Below, piece after piece: positions 39,512 through 51,039 of a stretch of DNA of 64,000 bases. Every line of letters starts with the position of its first letter. Position 1 is the stretch's first letter. The position numbers were made by a program, and so were the translations under genes. The stretch comes from Novosphingobium acidiphilum DSM 19966 (lineage in GTDB: Bacteria; Pseudomonadota; Alphaproteobacteria; Sphingomonadales; Sphingomonadaceae), in assembly GCF_000429005.1 (NCBI RefSeq), contig NZ_AUBA01000007.1, forward strand, positions 143,436 through 207,435, given 5' to 3'. The notes beneath the pieces were generated by a model. That model saw nothing but the letters and a program-made list of their open reading frames with translations, did not search any database and was not told where the DNA came from.

Positions 39512-40591
39512 TTACATCCCCGGGTAATGCCCGGTGGCCAGGAAATGTTCGATCCGCGCCTCGTCCTCGCGCGGGTCGATGCCCTGTTCGGCCAGCCAGT
39601 CCGCGTTGAAGCAGGTCGAGGCATAGCGTTCGCCCGAATCGCACAGGATCGACACGATTGCGCCGGCCTGACCGGCTTGGGCCATTTGTGTTGCCAGGCG
39701 CGCGACCGCCACCCAGTTGGTGCCGGTCGATCCGCCCACCCGGCGTCCCAGATGGCGCGACAGCACGCGTGCGGCCGCGATCGATGCGGTGTCATCGACC
39801 ACTTCCATATGATCGATCACGCCCGGCACGAACGAAGCCTCGACCCGGGGCCGCCCGATCCCTTCGATCAGCGACCGATCGCCCGCATACCCGGTGACCG
39901 CGCGATCATGCCAGTGGCGGTGGAACACCGACCGGTCCGGATCGGCGACACAGATCCGCGTGGCATGGCGGTGATAGCGCACGAACCGGCCCAGCGTGGC
40001 CGAAGTGCCGCCGGTGCCCGCGCCGCATACGATCCAGGTCGGGATCGGCGCGGGCTCGCGCGTCATCTGGGCAAAGATGCTTTCGGCGATGTTGTTGTTG
40101 CCGCGCCAGTCGGTGGCGCGTTCGGCAAAGGTGAACTGGTCCATGTAATGACCGCCGTGCTCTGCGGCGATCCGTTCCGCCTCGGCATAGACCGCGCCTG
40201 CATCGGCGACTTTGTGGCAGGTGCCGCCCAGCACCTCGATCGCCGCAATCTTTTCGCATGCCGTCGATGCCGGCACCACCGCGATAAACGGCAGGCCCAG
40301 CATCCGGGCGAAATAGGCCTCTGACACCGCGGTCGATCCCGACGAGGCCTCGACCACGGTGGTACCATGATCGATCCAGCCGTTGCACAGCGCATAAAGG
40401 AACAGCGATCGCGCCAGCCGGTGCTTGAGACTGCCGGTGGGGTGGCTGCTTTCATCCTTGAGATAAAGCGCGATCGTCGGCAACGCGGGCAGGCTGACCG
40501 GGATCAGGTGCGTATCGGCCGAGCGCGCGTAATCGGCCGCGATGCGCGACAGGGCCCAGTCGATCCAGCGCGCCGGTGCAGTCTGTGTCAT
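39512..40591 (-). CDS. PLP-dependent cysteine synthase family protein (desulfhydrase-like)
   Basis: A 359-aa fold-type II PLP enzyme. PLP-lysine is Lys56 in SLKHR; ASSGSTAVSEAYFARM is the phosphate or substrate loop and GAGTGGTSATLGR the PLP-phosphate Gly loop. It has the insertions and C-terminal extension of the group that includes mycobacterial Cds1, an L-cysteine desulfhydrase, rather than canonical CysK/CysM. Direction (synthase or lyase) cannot be told. It follows the methionine genes by 12 bases, so it is probably part of the same operon or read from it. Confidence 0.85.
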   Translation of the reverse strand: MTQTAPARWIDWALSRIAADYARSADTHLIPVSLPALPTIALYLKDESSHPTGSLKHRLARSLFLYALCNGWIDHGTTVVEASSGSTAVSEAYFARMLGLPFIAVVPASTACEKIAAIEVLGGTCHKVADAGAVYAEAERIAAEHGGHYMDQFTFAERATDWRGNNNIAESIFAQMTREPAPIPTWIVCGAGTGGTSATLGRFVRYHRHATRICVADPDRSVFHRHWHDRAVTGYAGDRSLIEGIGRPRVEASFVPGVIDHMEVVDDTASIAAARVLSRHLGRRVGGSTGTNWVAVARLATQMAQAGQAGAIVSILCDSGERYASTCFNADWLAEQGIDPREDEARIEHFLATGHYPGM

Positions 40592-40603
40592 GGGTGTCGT
40601 CGT

Positions 40604-43222
<2,619 letters not shown>

Positions 43223-43223
43223 G

Positions 43224-44282
43224 TTACGCCATCACAAAGGGTTCAAGACCCGCCAGCCGCGTGGCGGTGTCGGGCCGGGGCAGACGGCGCGCCGGCAGGC
43301 CCGCCACCGCGGCCGCCATCGCCGCGATATGGTCGGGCGTCGATCCGCAGCACCCGCCCAGCACGTTGACCTGGCCGTGTTCGGCCCATTCGCGCACCAG
43401 CCCGGCGGTGGTCACAGGCGCCTCGTCATATTCGCCCAGGTCGTTGGGCAGCCCGGCGTTGGGATAGACCATGATCAGCGCATCGGCGATCTGCGACAGC
43501 ACGCGAACATGCGGGCGCAACTGACTGGCCCCGAACGAACAATTCAGCCCGATTGTCAGCGGACGCGCATGCCGCACCGCATACCAGAACGCCTCGACCG
43601 TATGGCCCGACAGATTGCGGCCCGACAGATCGGTCAGCGTCATCGACAGCATGATCGGCACTTCGCGGCCCAGCGCCTGTTCGACCTGGCGCACCGCCAT
43701 CACCGCCGCCTTGGCATTCAGCGTGTCGAACACGGTTTCGATCAGGATGAAATCGGCGCCACCGTCGACCAGCGCGCGCGCCTGCTGCGCATAGACATCG
43801 ACCAGAAAATCCCAGTCGATCTCGCGATAGCCGGGATCGTTGACATCGGGGCTGAGCGACAGCGTCTTGTTGGTTGGCCCGATCGCGCCGGCGACAAAGC
43901 GCGGGCGCCCGTCCTTGGCGGTGAATTCGTCGGCCACCCGCCGCGCCAGGCGCGCACTGGCCAGATTGATCTGGTCGACCAGAGCTTGCGCGCCATAATC
44001 GGCCTGGCTGATGCGATTGGCCGAAAAGGTGTTGGTTTCGGCCAGGTCGGCACCGGCGGCGAAATAGGCGCGATGAATGCCCTCGATCACGTGCGGCGCG
44101 GTCAGCGCCAGGATATCGTTGTTGCCCTTCTGATCGTGGCCCAGGTTCAGGGCCCCGGCATAGTCCGCCTCGACCAGCCCGCAGCGCTGGATTTCGGTGC
44201 CGAAGGCGCCATCGGTGATCAGGATACGCTGGCGCGCCTGTGCGACAAAGGCGGCGCGCGCAGCGCTGGGGATCAGGGTCAT
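43224..44282 (-). CDS. metH: Methionine synthase, homocysteine S-methyltransferase part (split MetH)
   Basis: The 352-aa product is the N-terminal module of MetH. ILITDGAFGTEIQRC starts the domain; ETNTFSANR and GAIGPTNKTLS are conserved, and the zinc site is NCSFG in the middle and the C-terminal GGCCGSTPDHIAAM pair. The ATG at 44282 overlaps the metF TGA (ATGA), so translation is coupled. The frame continues to 44399 but family alignment favours 44282. Confidence 0.94.
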   Translation of the reverse strand: MTLIPSAARAAFVAQARQRILITDGAFGTEIQRCGLVEADYAGALNLGHDQKGNNDILALTAPHVIEGIHRAYFAAGADLAETNTFSANRISQADYGAQALVDQINLASARLARRVADEFTAKDGRPRFVAGAIGPTNKTLSLSPDVNDPGYREIDWDFLVDVYAQQARALVDGGADFILIETVFDTLNAKAAVMAVRQVEQALGREVPIMLSMTLTDLSGRNLSGHTVEAFWYAVRHARPLTIGLNCSFGASQLRPHVRVLSQIADALIMVYPNAGLPNDLGEYDEAPVTTAGLVREWAEHGQVNVLGGCCGSTPDHIAAMAAAVAGLPARRLPRPDTATRLAGLEPFVMA

Positions 44283-45175
44283 TGCGGGGTATCCTTTGGA
44301 CGCAGACCGAGCAGCTGGCAGATGGCAAACGCCTGATCGGCGCGGTTCAGCGTGTAAAAGTGGAAATCGCGCAGCCCGCCTGCGTACAGCCGGCGGCACA
44401 AGTCGGCGGCGACCACGGCGGCGACCAGCCCGCGCGGGCCGGGGCGATCGTCAAGCCCCGCAAACATCGCATCGAGCCATTGCGGGACCTGCGTATTGCC
44501 ACCCATCCGGCGGATGCCGGCCAGATTGGTGACGGGCATGATCCCGGGCAGGATCGGCACCGATATCCCCGCCGCCAACGCGCGGTCGAGAAAGCGGAAG
44601 TAGGTTTCGGCCGAAAAGAAGAACTGCGTGATCGCGCGGGTCGCCCCGGCGTCGATCTTGCGCTTCAGATTGTCAAGATCGGCGGCTGCATCGGGCGATT
44701 CCGGGTGGCCTTCGGGATAGGCCGCGACCGACAATTCGAAGCGATGCCGCGCAGCCAGCCCCGCGACCAGTTCGGCCGCATTGGCATAGCCATCGGGATG
44801 CGGCGCAAACCGCCCTCCAGCGCTCGGCGGCGGATCACCTCGAAGTGCCACGATGTGCCGCACGCCTGCATCCCAGTAGCGATCGGCGATTTCGTCGATT
44901 TCGCCGCGGCTGGCCCCGACACAGGTCAGATGCGCGGCTGGCACCAGCGTGGTTTCACGCACCAGCCGGGCGACCGTGGCATGGGTGCGTTCGCGGGTCG
45001 AACCGCCGGCGCCATAGGTCACCGAAACAAACGCCGGATCCAGCGGGGCCAGCGCATCGATCGCGTCCCACAGCTGGGCTTCCATCGCCTCGGTCCGGGG
45101 CGGAAAGAATTCGAAACTGACGCGGATATCGCCTGTCAGTCCGGCAAATGCGGGGGCTTCGGCATGTACGGTCAT
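44279..45175 (-). CDS. metF: Methylenetetrahydrofolate reductase
   Basis: MetF makes the 5-methyl-THF used by MetH. The 298-aa TIM-barrel flavoprotein has SFEFFPPRTEAMEAQLW, VTYGAGGSTRERT, LRGDPPPSAGG (FAD-binding) and the C-terminal HFYTLNRADQAFAICQLL. Catalytic Glu in FEFFPP is present. Start at 45175 fits; the frame extends to 45223, overlapping the regulator gene. It lies between the regulator (8-base gap) and metH halves. Confidence 0.95.
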   Translation of the reverse strand: MTVHAEAPAFAGLTGDIRVSFEFFPPRTEAMEAQLWDAIDALAPLDPAFVSVTYGAGGSTRERTHATVARLVRETTLVPAAHLTCVGASRGEIDEIADRYWDAGVRHIVALRGDPPPSAGGRFAPHPDGYANAAELVAGLAARHRFELSVAAYPEGHPESPDAAADLDNLKRKIDAGATRAITQFFFSAETYFRFLDRALAAGISVPILPGIMPVTNLAGIRRMGGNTQVPQWLDAMFAGLDDRPGPRGLVAAVVAADLCRRLYAGGLRDFHFYTLNRADQAFAICQLLGLRPKDTPQ

Positions 45176-45183
45176 CGGTCGGG

Positions 45184-46161
45184 TCAGCCTTGTTGGCGCG
45201 GCTGCAGGCGTTGTGCGGTCCACAGCTTGACGATCAGTTCCTTGCCCGCAAGCGCGCGTTCGGACAGCGGGGCAAACCCGGCATCGGCAAACAGCGTCGC
45301 AATCTGCGCATCGGCAAAGCCCAGCCGGGCATGGGCATGCTGCGTGCGCAGGTCTTCGCGATCGTGTGCGGCAAAATCGACAATCGCGATGCGCCCGCCC
45401 GGTGCCGTGACCCGCGCCGCCTCGGCCAGCACTGCCTCGGGCGCCAGCGCATAATGCAGCACCTGGTGAAACAGCACGGTGTCAAAACTGCCGGCGGGAA
45501 ACGGCAATTGCGCAAAATCGCCCTGCACCAGTTCGACTTTGTCCGCGGGCAAATGCTGCAACCGTGTCCGCGCCAGCCGCAGCATGTCGGGGCTGCGATC
45601 AAGCGCGGTGACATGACCGGCCTTGGTCGCAAACAGTTCGGCCATGCGGCCGGTGCCGGTGCCGACATCGAGCAGACGCCCCAGATCGCCCCCCAGCATT
45701 GTGGCCAGCGCGGCCTCGACCGGGCCATCGGCAATATGCAGGCTGCGCAATTCGTCCCAATGCGCGGCGTGACGGGCGAAATAATCCTGCGAATGCGCCT
45801 GCCGCGCGGCGCGGATCGCCTCGAGATGAACGCGGTCTTCGGCGCATTGCCCGGCAAACGCAGGGTCCGCCTGCTCGGCCAGCGCCAGCAGGTGCGCGAC
45901 AGCGCCCGCCAACGGGGGAATGGCGCGCGATGCCGCACCCGCGGTGCGCAGAAACACCCAGGCCCCTTCGCGGCGGCGTTCGGCCAGATGTGCATCGCAC
46001 AAGATCTTGACATGACGCGATACGCGGGGCTGGCTTTGTCCCAGCACTTGCGCCAGTTCACCCACCGCCAGCTCCATGCTGTCAAGCAGGCGCATGATCC
46101 GCAATCGCGTCGGATCGGCCAGCGCGCGCAAGGTTTCGAGAAGGGGAATCGACGGGGTCAT
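45184..46161 (-). CDS. sahR: SahR-like regulator: ArsR-type HTH fused to SAM-dependent methyltransferase domain
   Basis: A 325-aa protein. Residues 1-95 form an ArsR winged helix (LRALADPTRLRIMRLLD, GQSQPRVSRHVKILCDA, REGAWVFLRTA). The rest is a class I methyltransferase fold with LLDVGTGTGRM (about 163-173), DRSPDML and FHQVLHY. Fusion of this kind is the architecture of SahR, which senses S-adenosylhomocysteine and represses methionine-cycle genes; I infer that function from architecture and from its position as first gene of the metF-metH operon. The ATG at 46161 lies 3 bases from a large palindrome and lacks an obvious ribosome-binding site. Confidence 0.85.
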   Translation of the reverse strand: MTPSIPLLETLRALADPTRLRIMRLLDSMELAVGELAQVLGQSQPRVSRHVKILCDAHLAERRREGAWVFLRTAGAASRAIPPLAGAVAHLLALAEQADPAFAGQCAEDRVHLEAIRAARQAHSQDYFARHAAHWDELRSLHIADGPVEAALATMLGGDLGRLLDVGTGTGRMAELFATKAGHVTALDRSPDMLRLARTRLQHLPADKVELVQGDFAQLPFPAGSFDTVLFHQVLHYALAPEAVLAEAARVTAPGGRIAIVDFAAHDREDLRTQHAHARLGFADAQIATLFADAGFAPLSERALAGKELIVKLWTAQRLQPRQQG

Positions 46162-46164
46162 CCA

Positions 46165-46194
46165 GCGTCATATAAAGATATCTTTATATGACGC
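46165..46194. promoter_or_regulatory. Perfect 30-bp palindromic operator, sahR-metF-metH operon
   Basis: GCGTCATATAAAGAT followed immediately by its exact reverse complement, no spacer. It starts 3 bases upstream of the sahR ATG, so a bound protein would cover the translation or transcription start. A second, degenerate copy lies at 46201-46220: its right arm reads CATATAACGA on the minus strand, 9 of 10 bases like CATATAAAGA. Confidence 0.8.
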
Positions 46195-46200
46195 AAGCCA

Positions 46201-46220
46201 CATAAAGACTTCGTTATATG
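46201..46220. promoter_or_regulatory. Degenerate second operator copy upstream of sahR
   Basis: CATAAAGACT-TCGTTATATG; one half site matches the arms of the 30-bp palindrome at 9 of 10 bases, the other is diverged. Lies 7 bases beyond the first palindrome and could permit cooperative binding. Weaker than the first. Confidence 0.45.
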
Positions 46221-46346
46221 CCAGTGCAATTGTGACGTTGGACATCGGGTCGCGCGCTGGCTAGAACCGTGGCCGGGTGGTCAGTGGTTCCCGCCTGGGA
46301 CCTTTGGAATTGTACGCCGACAGGCATCGTTTGAACGAGGACTTTG

Positions 46347-46688
46347 ATGACGAAATTCGCCCCTGCTGCCGTTCTGGGCCTGTCCGTCCTGTTGTTGGCC
46401 GGATGCGGCCACCATGGCCACGAAAGCGATGATGCCACGTCGGCCAGCGTGGAGATGCCCGCCGCCGACCTGCCCGCGGGGCCGCCATCGCTGGCCGCAC
46501 CACCCCCCGCGCGCGATCCCGATGCCGATGCGTCGGCCAGGGCGCAATCGGCCGAAGTCGCCGCAACCAACGATGCCGAAAACGCCGCCTCTGTTGCGCA
46601 ACAGGCGCGCGACGCCGCGGCCGAAGCCGAACGCCAGCAGCAGGGTTCCGCCAATGGCCACGACAGCACCCCGCCGCCGCCGCAATGA
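46347..46688 (+). CDS. Small hypothetical lipoprotein
   Basis: A 113-aa predicted lipoprotein. Signal peptide with lipobox LLLAGC (Cys about residue 20), followed by an Ala/Asp/Pro-rich body that looks helical (ASARAQSAEVAATNDAENAA) or disordered and ends in prolines. GAGGA lies 7 bases before the ATG. No family recognised. Its stop overlaps the next lipoprotein ATG (ATGA). Confidence 0.75.
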   Translation: MTKFAPAAVLGLSVLLLAGCGHHGHESDDATSASVEMPAADLPAGPPSLAAPPPARDPDADASARAQSAEVAATNDAENAASVAQQARDAAAEAERQQQGSANGHDSTPPPPQ

Positions 46689-46897
46689 TCCGCCTTGCGC
46701 CCCTGCTGATGCTGCTGGCGGCCGGCTGTTCGAGTGACAGCGATCCCGGCCCCGGCGGCGTGACCAAGGGCGAGGCGCGCCAGCTTGATGCCGCCGCGCA
46801 GATGCTGGAAAAACGCCCTGCCCCGCCGCTGGTCGATGCCACTGTGCCCGCCGATATCGGGGATGGCGAGGCAAAGCTGCCCACGCCGAAAACGTAA
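46685..46897 (+). CDS. Small hypothetical lipoprotein
   Basis: A 70-aa predicted lipoprotein, lipobox LLAAGC near residue 15, then SSDSDPGPGGVTKGEAR and an acidic/Pro C-terminus. Its ATG overlaps the TGA of the lipoprotein upstream. Convergent with arfB; 7 bases separate the stops. Function unknown; short length leaves some doubt. Confidence 0.65.
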   Translation: MIRLAPLLMLLAAGCSSDSDPGPGGVTKGEARQLDAAAQMLEKRPAPPLVDATVPADIGDGEAKLPTPKT

Positions 46898-46904
46898 CGC
46901 CGGC

Positions 46905-47321
46905 TCAGTCCAGCCGGACTTTGCCGCGCCCGGCCTTGACGCTGCTGCGGATTTTCTTGCCCGCCAGGCGTTGCACTTTGCCCACCCGGTTAAGGCGCGA
47001 TTTGGCGCGTTTTTCGGGCAAGGTCATCGCTTCGCGCAGCAGCGCGATCAGCCGTTCGCGCGCATCGGCGCGGTTTGCCTCTTGCGTGCGGAACCGCCGC
47101 GCGGTCAGCACGATTTCGCCGGCCGAAGTCATGCGGCTGCCCGCCAGGGTCTTGAACCGTTCAAACGCCTCGGGCGACAGGCGCAACGCATAGACGCTGA
47201 CGCGCAGTTGGACCGCGGTCGCGACTTTGTTGACATTCTGTCCACCCGGACCGGTGGCGGTGATAAAGCTTTCGCTGCAATGGGCCAGCGCACGCTCGAT
47301 AACCGCCTCGGCCATGGTCAT
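46905..47321 (-). CDS. arfB: Alternative ribosome-rescue factor ArfB (peptidyl-tRNA hydrolase-like)
   Basis: ArfB releases ribosomes stalled on mRNA lacking a stop codon. The 138-aa protein has the GGQ motif in TGPGGQNVNKV (26-28) and a long basic C-terminal tail (KRAKSRLNRVGKV...KAGRGKVRLD) that inserts into the mRNA channel. It is translated from an ATG that overlaps the pseudouridine synthase stop, forming a cluster of three minus-strand genes. Confidence 0.93.
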   Translation of the reverse strand: MTMAEAVIERALAHCSESFITATGPGGQNVNKVATAVQLRVSVYALRLSPEAFERFKTLAGSRMTSAGEIVLTARRFRTQEANRADARERLIALLREAMTLPEKRAKSRLNRVGKVQRLAGKKIRSSVKAGRGKVRLD

Positions 47322-47986
47322 TGCGAAAAGCCGAGCGCCACAAAATCGGCGGGCATCGGCGCCTCGGCCACGATCGGCGGCTTGCCCTCGCGCGGGATTT
47401 CCAGCCTGGCGGCGTGCAGCATCGTACGCTTGCCCGGCACTTTGCGGCCATAGACCGGGTCGGCCAGCAGCGCATGGCCCAGCCCCGCCGCGGCATGCAC
47501 GCGGATCTGGTGGGTGCGGCCGGTTTCTGGCGTGAATTCGACCAGCGTCATGCCGTCGCGCCGGTCAAGCACGCGCCAATGCGTCACCGCGGCCTTGCCC
47601 GCGCGCGCGGGGATCATCCGCCAGCCGTCTTTTTCGCTGCTGATCTTGGACAGGTTCAGTTCGATCGTGCCGCGTGCAGCCTCGATATCGCCGGCGACAA
47701 TGCCCCAGTAGGTCTTGACCACCTGGCGCGCCTCGAAGGCGGCGGAATACCGTTTGAGCGCGCGCGGATGGCGCGCAAGCAACAGACAACCCGACGTATC
47801 CTGATCAAGCCGGTGCACCGGTGCGGGCGAACGGGCAAAGCCCATGCGCAATTCCCATACCCGTTCTTCCAGCGACATGCCCCCGGCGCGGGGCCGGTCG
47901 AGCGGCAGGCCTGCGGGTTTGTCGATCACCAGCGCCTCGGCATCTTCGTACAGGATGGCAAGCGGGATGGTGGCAATATCAATCAT
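47318..47986 (-). CDS. RluA-family RNA pseudouridine synthase
   Basis: A 222-aa enzyme modifying uridine in rRNA or tRNA. The catalytic Asp61 is in VHRLDQDTSGCLLLAR; the family motifs VIDKPAGLPLDRP and GRTHQIRVHAA are also present. No S4 domain is seen, so it belongs to the short RluA subgroup. The target base is unknown. Operon neighbours: aminotransferase upstream (4-base overlap) and arfB downstream (4-base overlap). Confidence 0.92.
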   Translation of the reverse strand: MIDIATIPLAILYEDAEALVIDKPAGLPLDRPRAGGMSLEERVWELRMGFARSPAPVHRLDQDTSGCLLLARHPRALKRYSAAFEARQVVKTYWGIVAGDIEAARGTIELNLSKISSEKDGWRMIPARAGKAAVTHWRVLDRRDGMTLVEFTPETGRTHQIRVHAAAGLGHALLADPVYGRKVPGKRTMLHAARLEIPREGKPPIVAEAPMPADFVALGFSQ

Positions 47987-49164
47987 GTCAGGGCCTTCGC
48001 GATACGCGCCGTCGCGCGGTCCAGTTTTTCATCGTCTGCGGCAAAGCTGATGCGAAATCCGTCGCGTCCGCCAAATGCCGATGCCGCCACCACCGCCACG
48101 CCGTGGTCGAGCAGGTGCATCGCCAATGCCTCGTCATCACCACCAAACCGTGGCATCAGTGGCGCCGCATCGATCATGCAATAGAACGCGCCATCGGGCA
48201 CGGGGGTAGACAGGCCGGGGATCGCGTTGATCGCGGCCACCACCCGGTCGCGCCTTACACGAAACCGGTCGCGCCAGTCGCACAGAAAATCCTGCGGGCC
48301 GTTGAAGGCGGCAACCGCGGCGGCCTGGGCAATCGAACAGGCATTGCCCGAATTGTGCGACTGCAACGTGCCCATCGCGCGGATCAGCCACGCGGGGCCT
48401 GCGGCCACGCCGATGCGAAACCCGGTCATCGCGTGGCTTTTCGACACGCCCGAAACCGTCAGCACGCGCGGTGCCAGATCGGGGCAGGCCACCGCCAGCG
48501 TGGCGTGATCGCCCGGCGTATAGCGCAGCGGGGCATAGATATCATCGCTCAACACCAGGACCTGCGGATGGCGGCGCAGCACGGCGCCCAGCGCGATCAG
48601 ATCGGCGGCGCTATACGTGGCACCGGTGGGATTGCCCGGACTGTTGAGCAGCAACCAGCGTGTGCGCGGGCCGATCGCGGCCTCCAGCTGTTCGGGCGTG
48701 ACGCGGTAACCGCCTGCCGGGGTGGTTTGCAAAGCCACGACATTGGCGCCGGCAAAGCGCACGATTTCGGGATAGCTTACCCACCAGGGCGCGGGGATCA
48801 GCACATCGTCGCCCGGATCGAGCGTGGCCATCAGCGCGTGAAAGATGGCCTGCTTGCCGCCTGCCGAAACGATCACCTGCGATGGCGGTACCGCAATCCC
48901 CAGGTCGCGGCGGAAATGCAGCACCGTCGCCTCGCGCAGGGCCAGCGTGCCCGCAACCGCGGTATAACGGGTATCATCGGCATCGAGCGCGGCCTTGGCC
49001 GCGGCCTTGACATGATCGGGCGTGGCAAAGTCGGGCTCACCCACCGACAGCGAGATGATGTCATGCCCGGCGGCACGCAGGGCAATGGCGCGGTCGGTCA
49101 TGGCATTGGTGCGCGATGGCGCGATCCGCGCCAGGGCGGTGCTGATGCGATCGATCGTGGTCAT
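47983..49164 (-). CDS. Class I PLP-dependent aminotransferase (aspartate aminotransferase-like)
   Basis: A 393-aa fold-type I enzyme. PLP-lysine is Lys242 in SGVSKSHAMTGFRIG; SVGEPDFATP at the N-terminus, NSPGNPTGATYS and SDDIY are conserved. The subgroup 1 gamma type commonly converts aspartate or aromatic amino acids; the exact donor is unknown. It is followed by the pseudouridine synthase gene with a 4-base overlap and preceded by the pab fusion gene with a 4-base gap, suggesting one operon. Confidence 0.93.
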   Translation of the reverse strand: MTTIDRISTALARIAPSRTNAMTDRAIALRAAGHDIISLSVGEPDFATPDHVKAAAKAALDADDTRYTAVAGTLALREATVLHFRRDLGIAVPPSQVIVSAGGKQAIFHALMATLDPGDDVLIPAPWWVSYPEIVRFAGANVVALQTTPAGGYRVTPEQLEAAIGPRTRWLLLNSPGNPTGATYSAADLIALGAVLRRHPQVLVLSDDIYAPLRYTPGDHATLAVACPDLAPRVLTVSGVSKSHAMTGFRIGVAAGPAWLIRAMGTLQSHNSGNACSIAQAAAVAAFNGPQDFLCDWRDRFRVRRDRVVAAINAIPGLSTPVPDGAFYCMIDAAPLMPRFGGDDEALAMHLLDHGVAVVAASAFGGRDGFRISFAADDEKLDRATARIAKALT

Positions 49165-49168
49165 GGTG

Positions 49169-50992
49169 TCAGGCGTCCAGCAGGCGCGCCGGCATCAGCC
49201 CGCGCAGGGCATTGCCCAGCAGGAATCCGTCGCGCAGATGATCGAGCGTCACATCGCCCTCGACGACTTTGTCGGCATCGATCAGGCTGCGCCGCAGCAC
49301 GCCGGGCAACAGCCCGTGGGTGTCGCGCGGCGTGATCAACCGGCCGTCGCTGCGCCGGACAAACACGTTGGTAAAGCTGCCCTCGGTGATGTGGCCATCG
49401 TCGCGCAGCAGCAGCGCTTCGTCCGCACCGACGCCGCGCGCAGCGCGCAGGGCCGCCTCGTAAAACCCCCGATCGCTGGTTTTGTGCCGCAGCCGCCAAT
49501 CATCGGCCGCCACCGGCAGCGGCAGCACCGCGCACGCCAGCGGCCGGTCGGGCACCGCCGGCAGCGCTGCGGTTTCGAGCGCAATCGCGCCCGATCGGGC
49601 CAGCAGCAGGCGCACTTTGGCAGGCGCTTCCAGATCAAAGCACAATGCCTGGATCGCGTTGCGCGCGGCATGGCGGTCGAACGCAAAGCCAAGCTCGACG
49701 GCACTTGCGCGCAGCCGTTCAAGATGCAGTTCGATCAGCGCGATCCCGCGCGCGGGATCGAACGCCATCGTCTCGATCAGATCGGCCTGGCCCGCAGACA
49801 AGCGCAAGAAATTCCCCTTGATCACGCATTCCCGCCATTCGCCCAGCATGGCAGAATCGGCCACCACGGCAGAGCCCACCCCCATGCTCGCGCGCCCGCC
49901 CCCGGCCCCTGGATGATCGGGTGTCAGACGCACCGTGCGGATTGCCACATTGAACACCGCCGTGCCAGCGTCAACGCCGGATTCGCCGCGATCATCGGGC
50001 ACATCAATATAGCCGATTGCCCCGCAATAGGCCCCGCGCGCATCGCGTTCGTGCCGGTCGATCAGTTCCATCGCACGAATCTTGGGCGCGCCGGTGACCG
50101 ATCCGCATGGAAAGATCGCGCGCACCAGATCAATCGCGCCCGCGCCCGGGGCCAGCGTGGCATGCACCGTGGTCACCATCTGGTGCACGGTGGGATAGCT
50201 TTCGATCGCGAACGGCGCATCGACCTTGACACTGCCCGGCACCGCCAGCCGTGACAGATCGTTGCGCATCAGATCGACGATCATCAGGTTTTCGGCGCGA
50301 TCCTTGACGCTGGCGATCAGGCTTTCGCGATTGGCCGCGTCTTCGTTGGCGGTGCGCCCGCGCGGGGCGGTGCCCTTCATCGGGCGCACCGTGGCGGCGT
50401 GGCCATCGACCCGCACGAACAGTTCGGGCGAAGCCGACAGCGTCCAGTGTGATCCGTCCCACAGCACCGCACCATAGCCGCCGCGCGCATCGCTGCGCAA
50501 CGCGCGGTGGATCGCCAGCGGATCGCCGCGCCAGGCCCCGCCCAACGGAAACGTCAGATTGACCTGATAGATATCGCCCGCGCGAATTGCATCGAGCACC
50601 CCGCCAAACGCCGCGGCATAGCCGCCGGTCGAGATCTGCGGAGCAAGCGGCCCCAACACGCCGGGGCCCGAAATTTCACTGTCCAGCCAGGCCTCAACCG
50701 CGTCTGCGGCCATCGGCGTGCATTGCCCCCAGCGCGCAAACCACACCAGCGGCCCTGCCGCGCCGCTGCGTCGCGCAGCCAATGGCATCAGCCGCGGTTC
50801 AAGCGCCAGGCCTGCTTCATAGGCGATCATGCCGGCCCAATGGCCAGCACGCGCGGCGATTTTCTCCAACGCCGGCCCGACCTCTTCAGGCCGCCGCGCC
50901 ACCACGACCTCTTGCGGATCGCGATAGAGCCGCGATGGCGCAGCGCCGGTCTGGCGCGCGTCATCGAGCAGAAGGAAAAGGGGCCGGGTCAT
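49169..50992 (-). CDS. pabB: Aminodeoxychorismate synthase component I fused to aminodeoxychorismate lyase
   Basis: This 607-aa protein makes 4-aminobenzoate for folate. Residues about 1-385 are PabB (chorismate-binding): IYQVNLTFPL, MKGTAPRGRT, HQMVTTVHATLA, FPCGSVTGAPKIRAMELI. Residues about 400-607 are a PabC-like class IV PLP enzyme: FLRLSAGQADLIETMAF, VRLLLARSGAIAL and EGSFTNVFVRR. Fusion of PabB and PabC is known in several proteobacteria. The glutaminase PabA is not adjacent. ATG at 50992. Confidence 0.92.
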   Translation of the reverse strand: MTRPLFLLLDDARQTGAAPSRLYRDPQEVVVARRPEEVGPALEKIAARAGHWAGMIAYEAGLALEPRLMPLAARRSGAAGPLVWFARWGQCTPMAADAVEAWLDSEISGPGVLGPLAPQISTGGYAAAFGGVLDAIRAGDIYQVNLTFPLGGAWRGDPLAIHRALRSDARGGYGAVLWDGSHWTLSASPELFVRVDGHAATVRPMKGTAPRGRTANEDAANRESLIASVKDRAENLMIVDLMRNDLSRLAVPGSVKVDAPFAIESYPTVHQMVTTVHATLAPGAGAIDLVRAIFPCGSVTGAPKIRAMELIDRHERDARGAYCGAIGYIDVPDDRGESGVDAGTAVFNVAIRTVRLTPDHPGAGGGRASMGVGSAVVADSAMLGEWRECVIKGNFLRLSAGQADLIETMAFDPARGIALIELHLERLRASAVELGFAFDRHAARNAIQALCFDLEAPAKVRLLLARSGAIALETAALPAVPDRPLACAVLPLPVAADDWRLRHKTSDRGFYEAALRAARGVGADEALLLRDDGHITEGSFTNVFVRRSDGRLITPRDTHGLLPGVLRRSLIDADKVVEGDVTLDHLRDGFLLGNALRGLMPARLLDA

Positions 50993-51039
50993 GATGACCC
51001 GGCCCTTAGCGATACATTACGGCTGATGCAAAATGCCCG

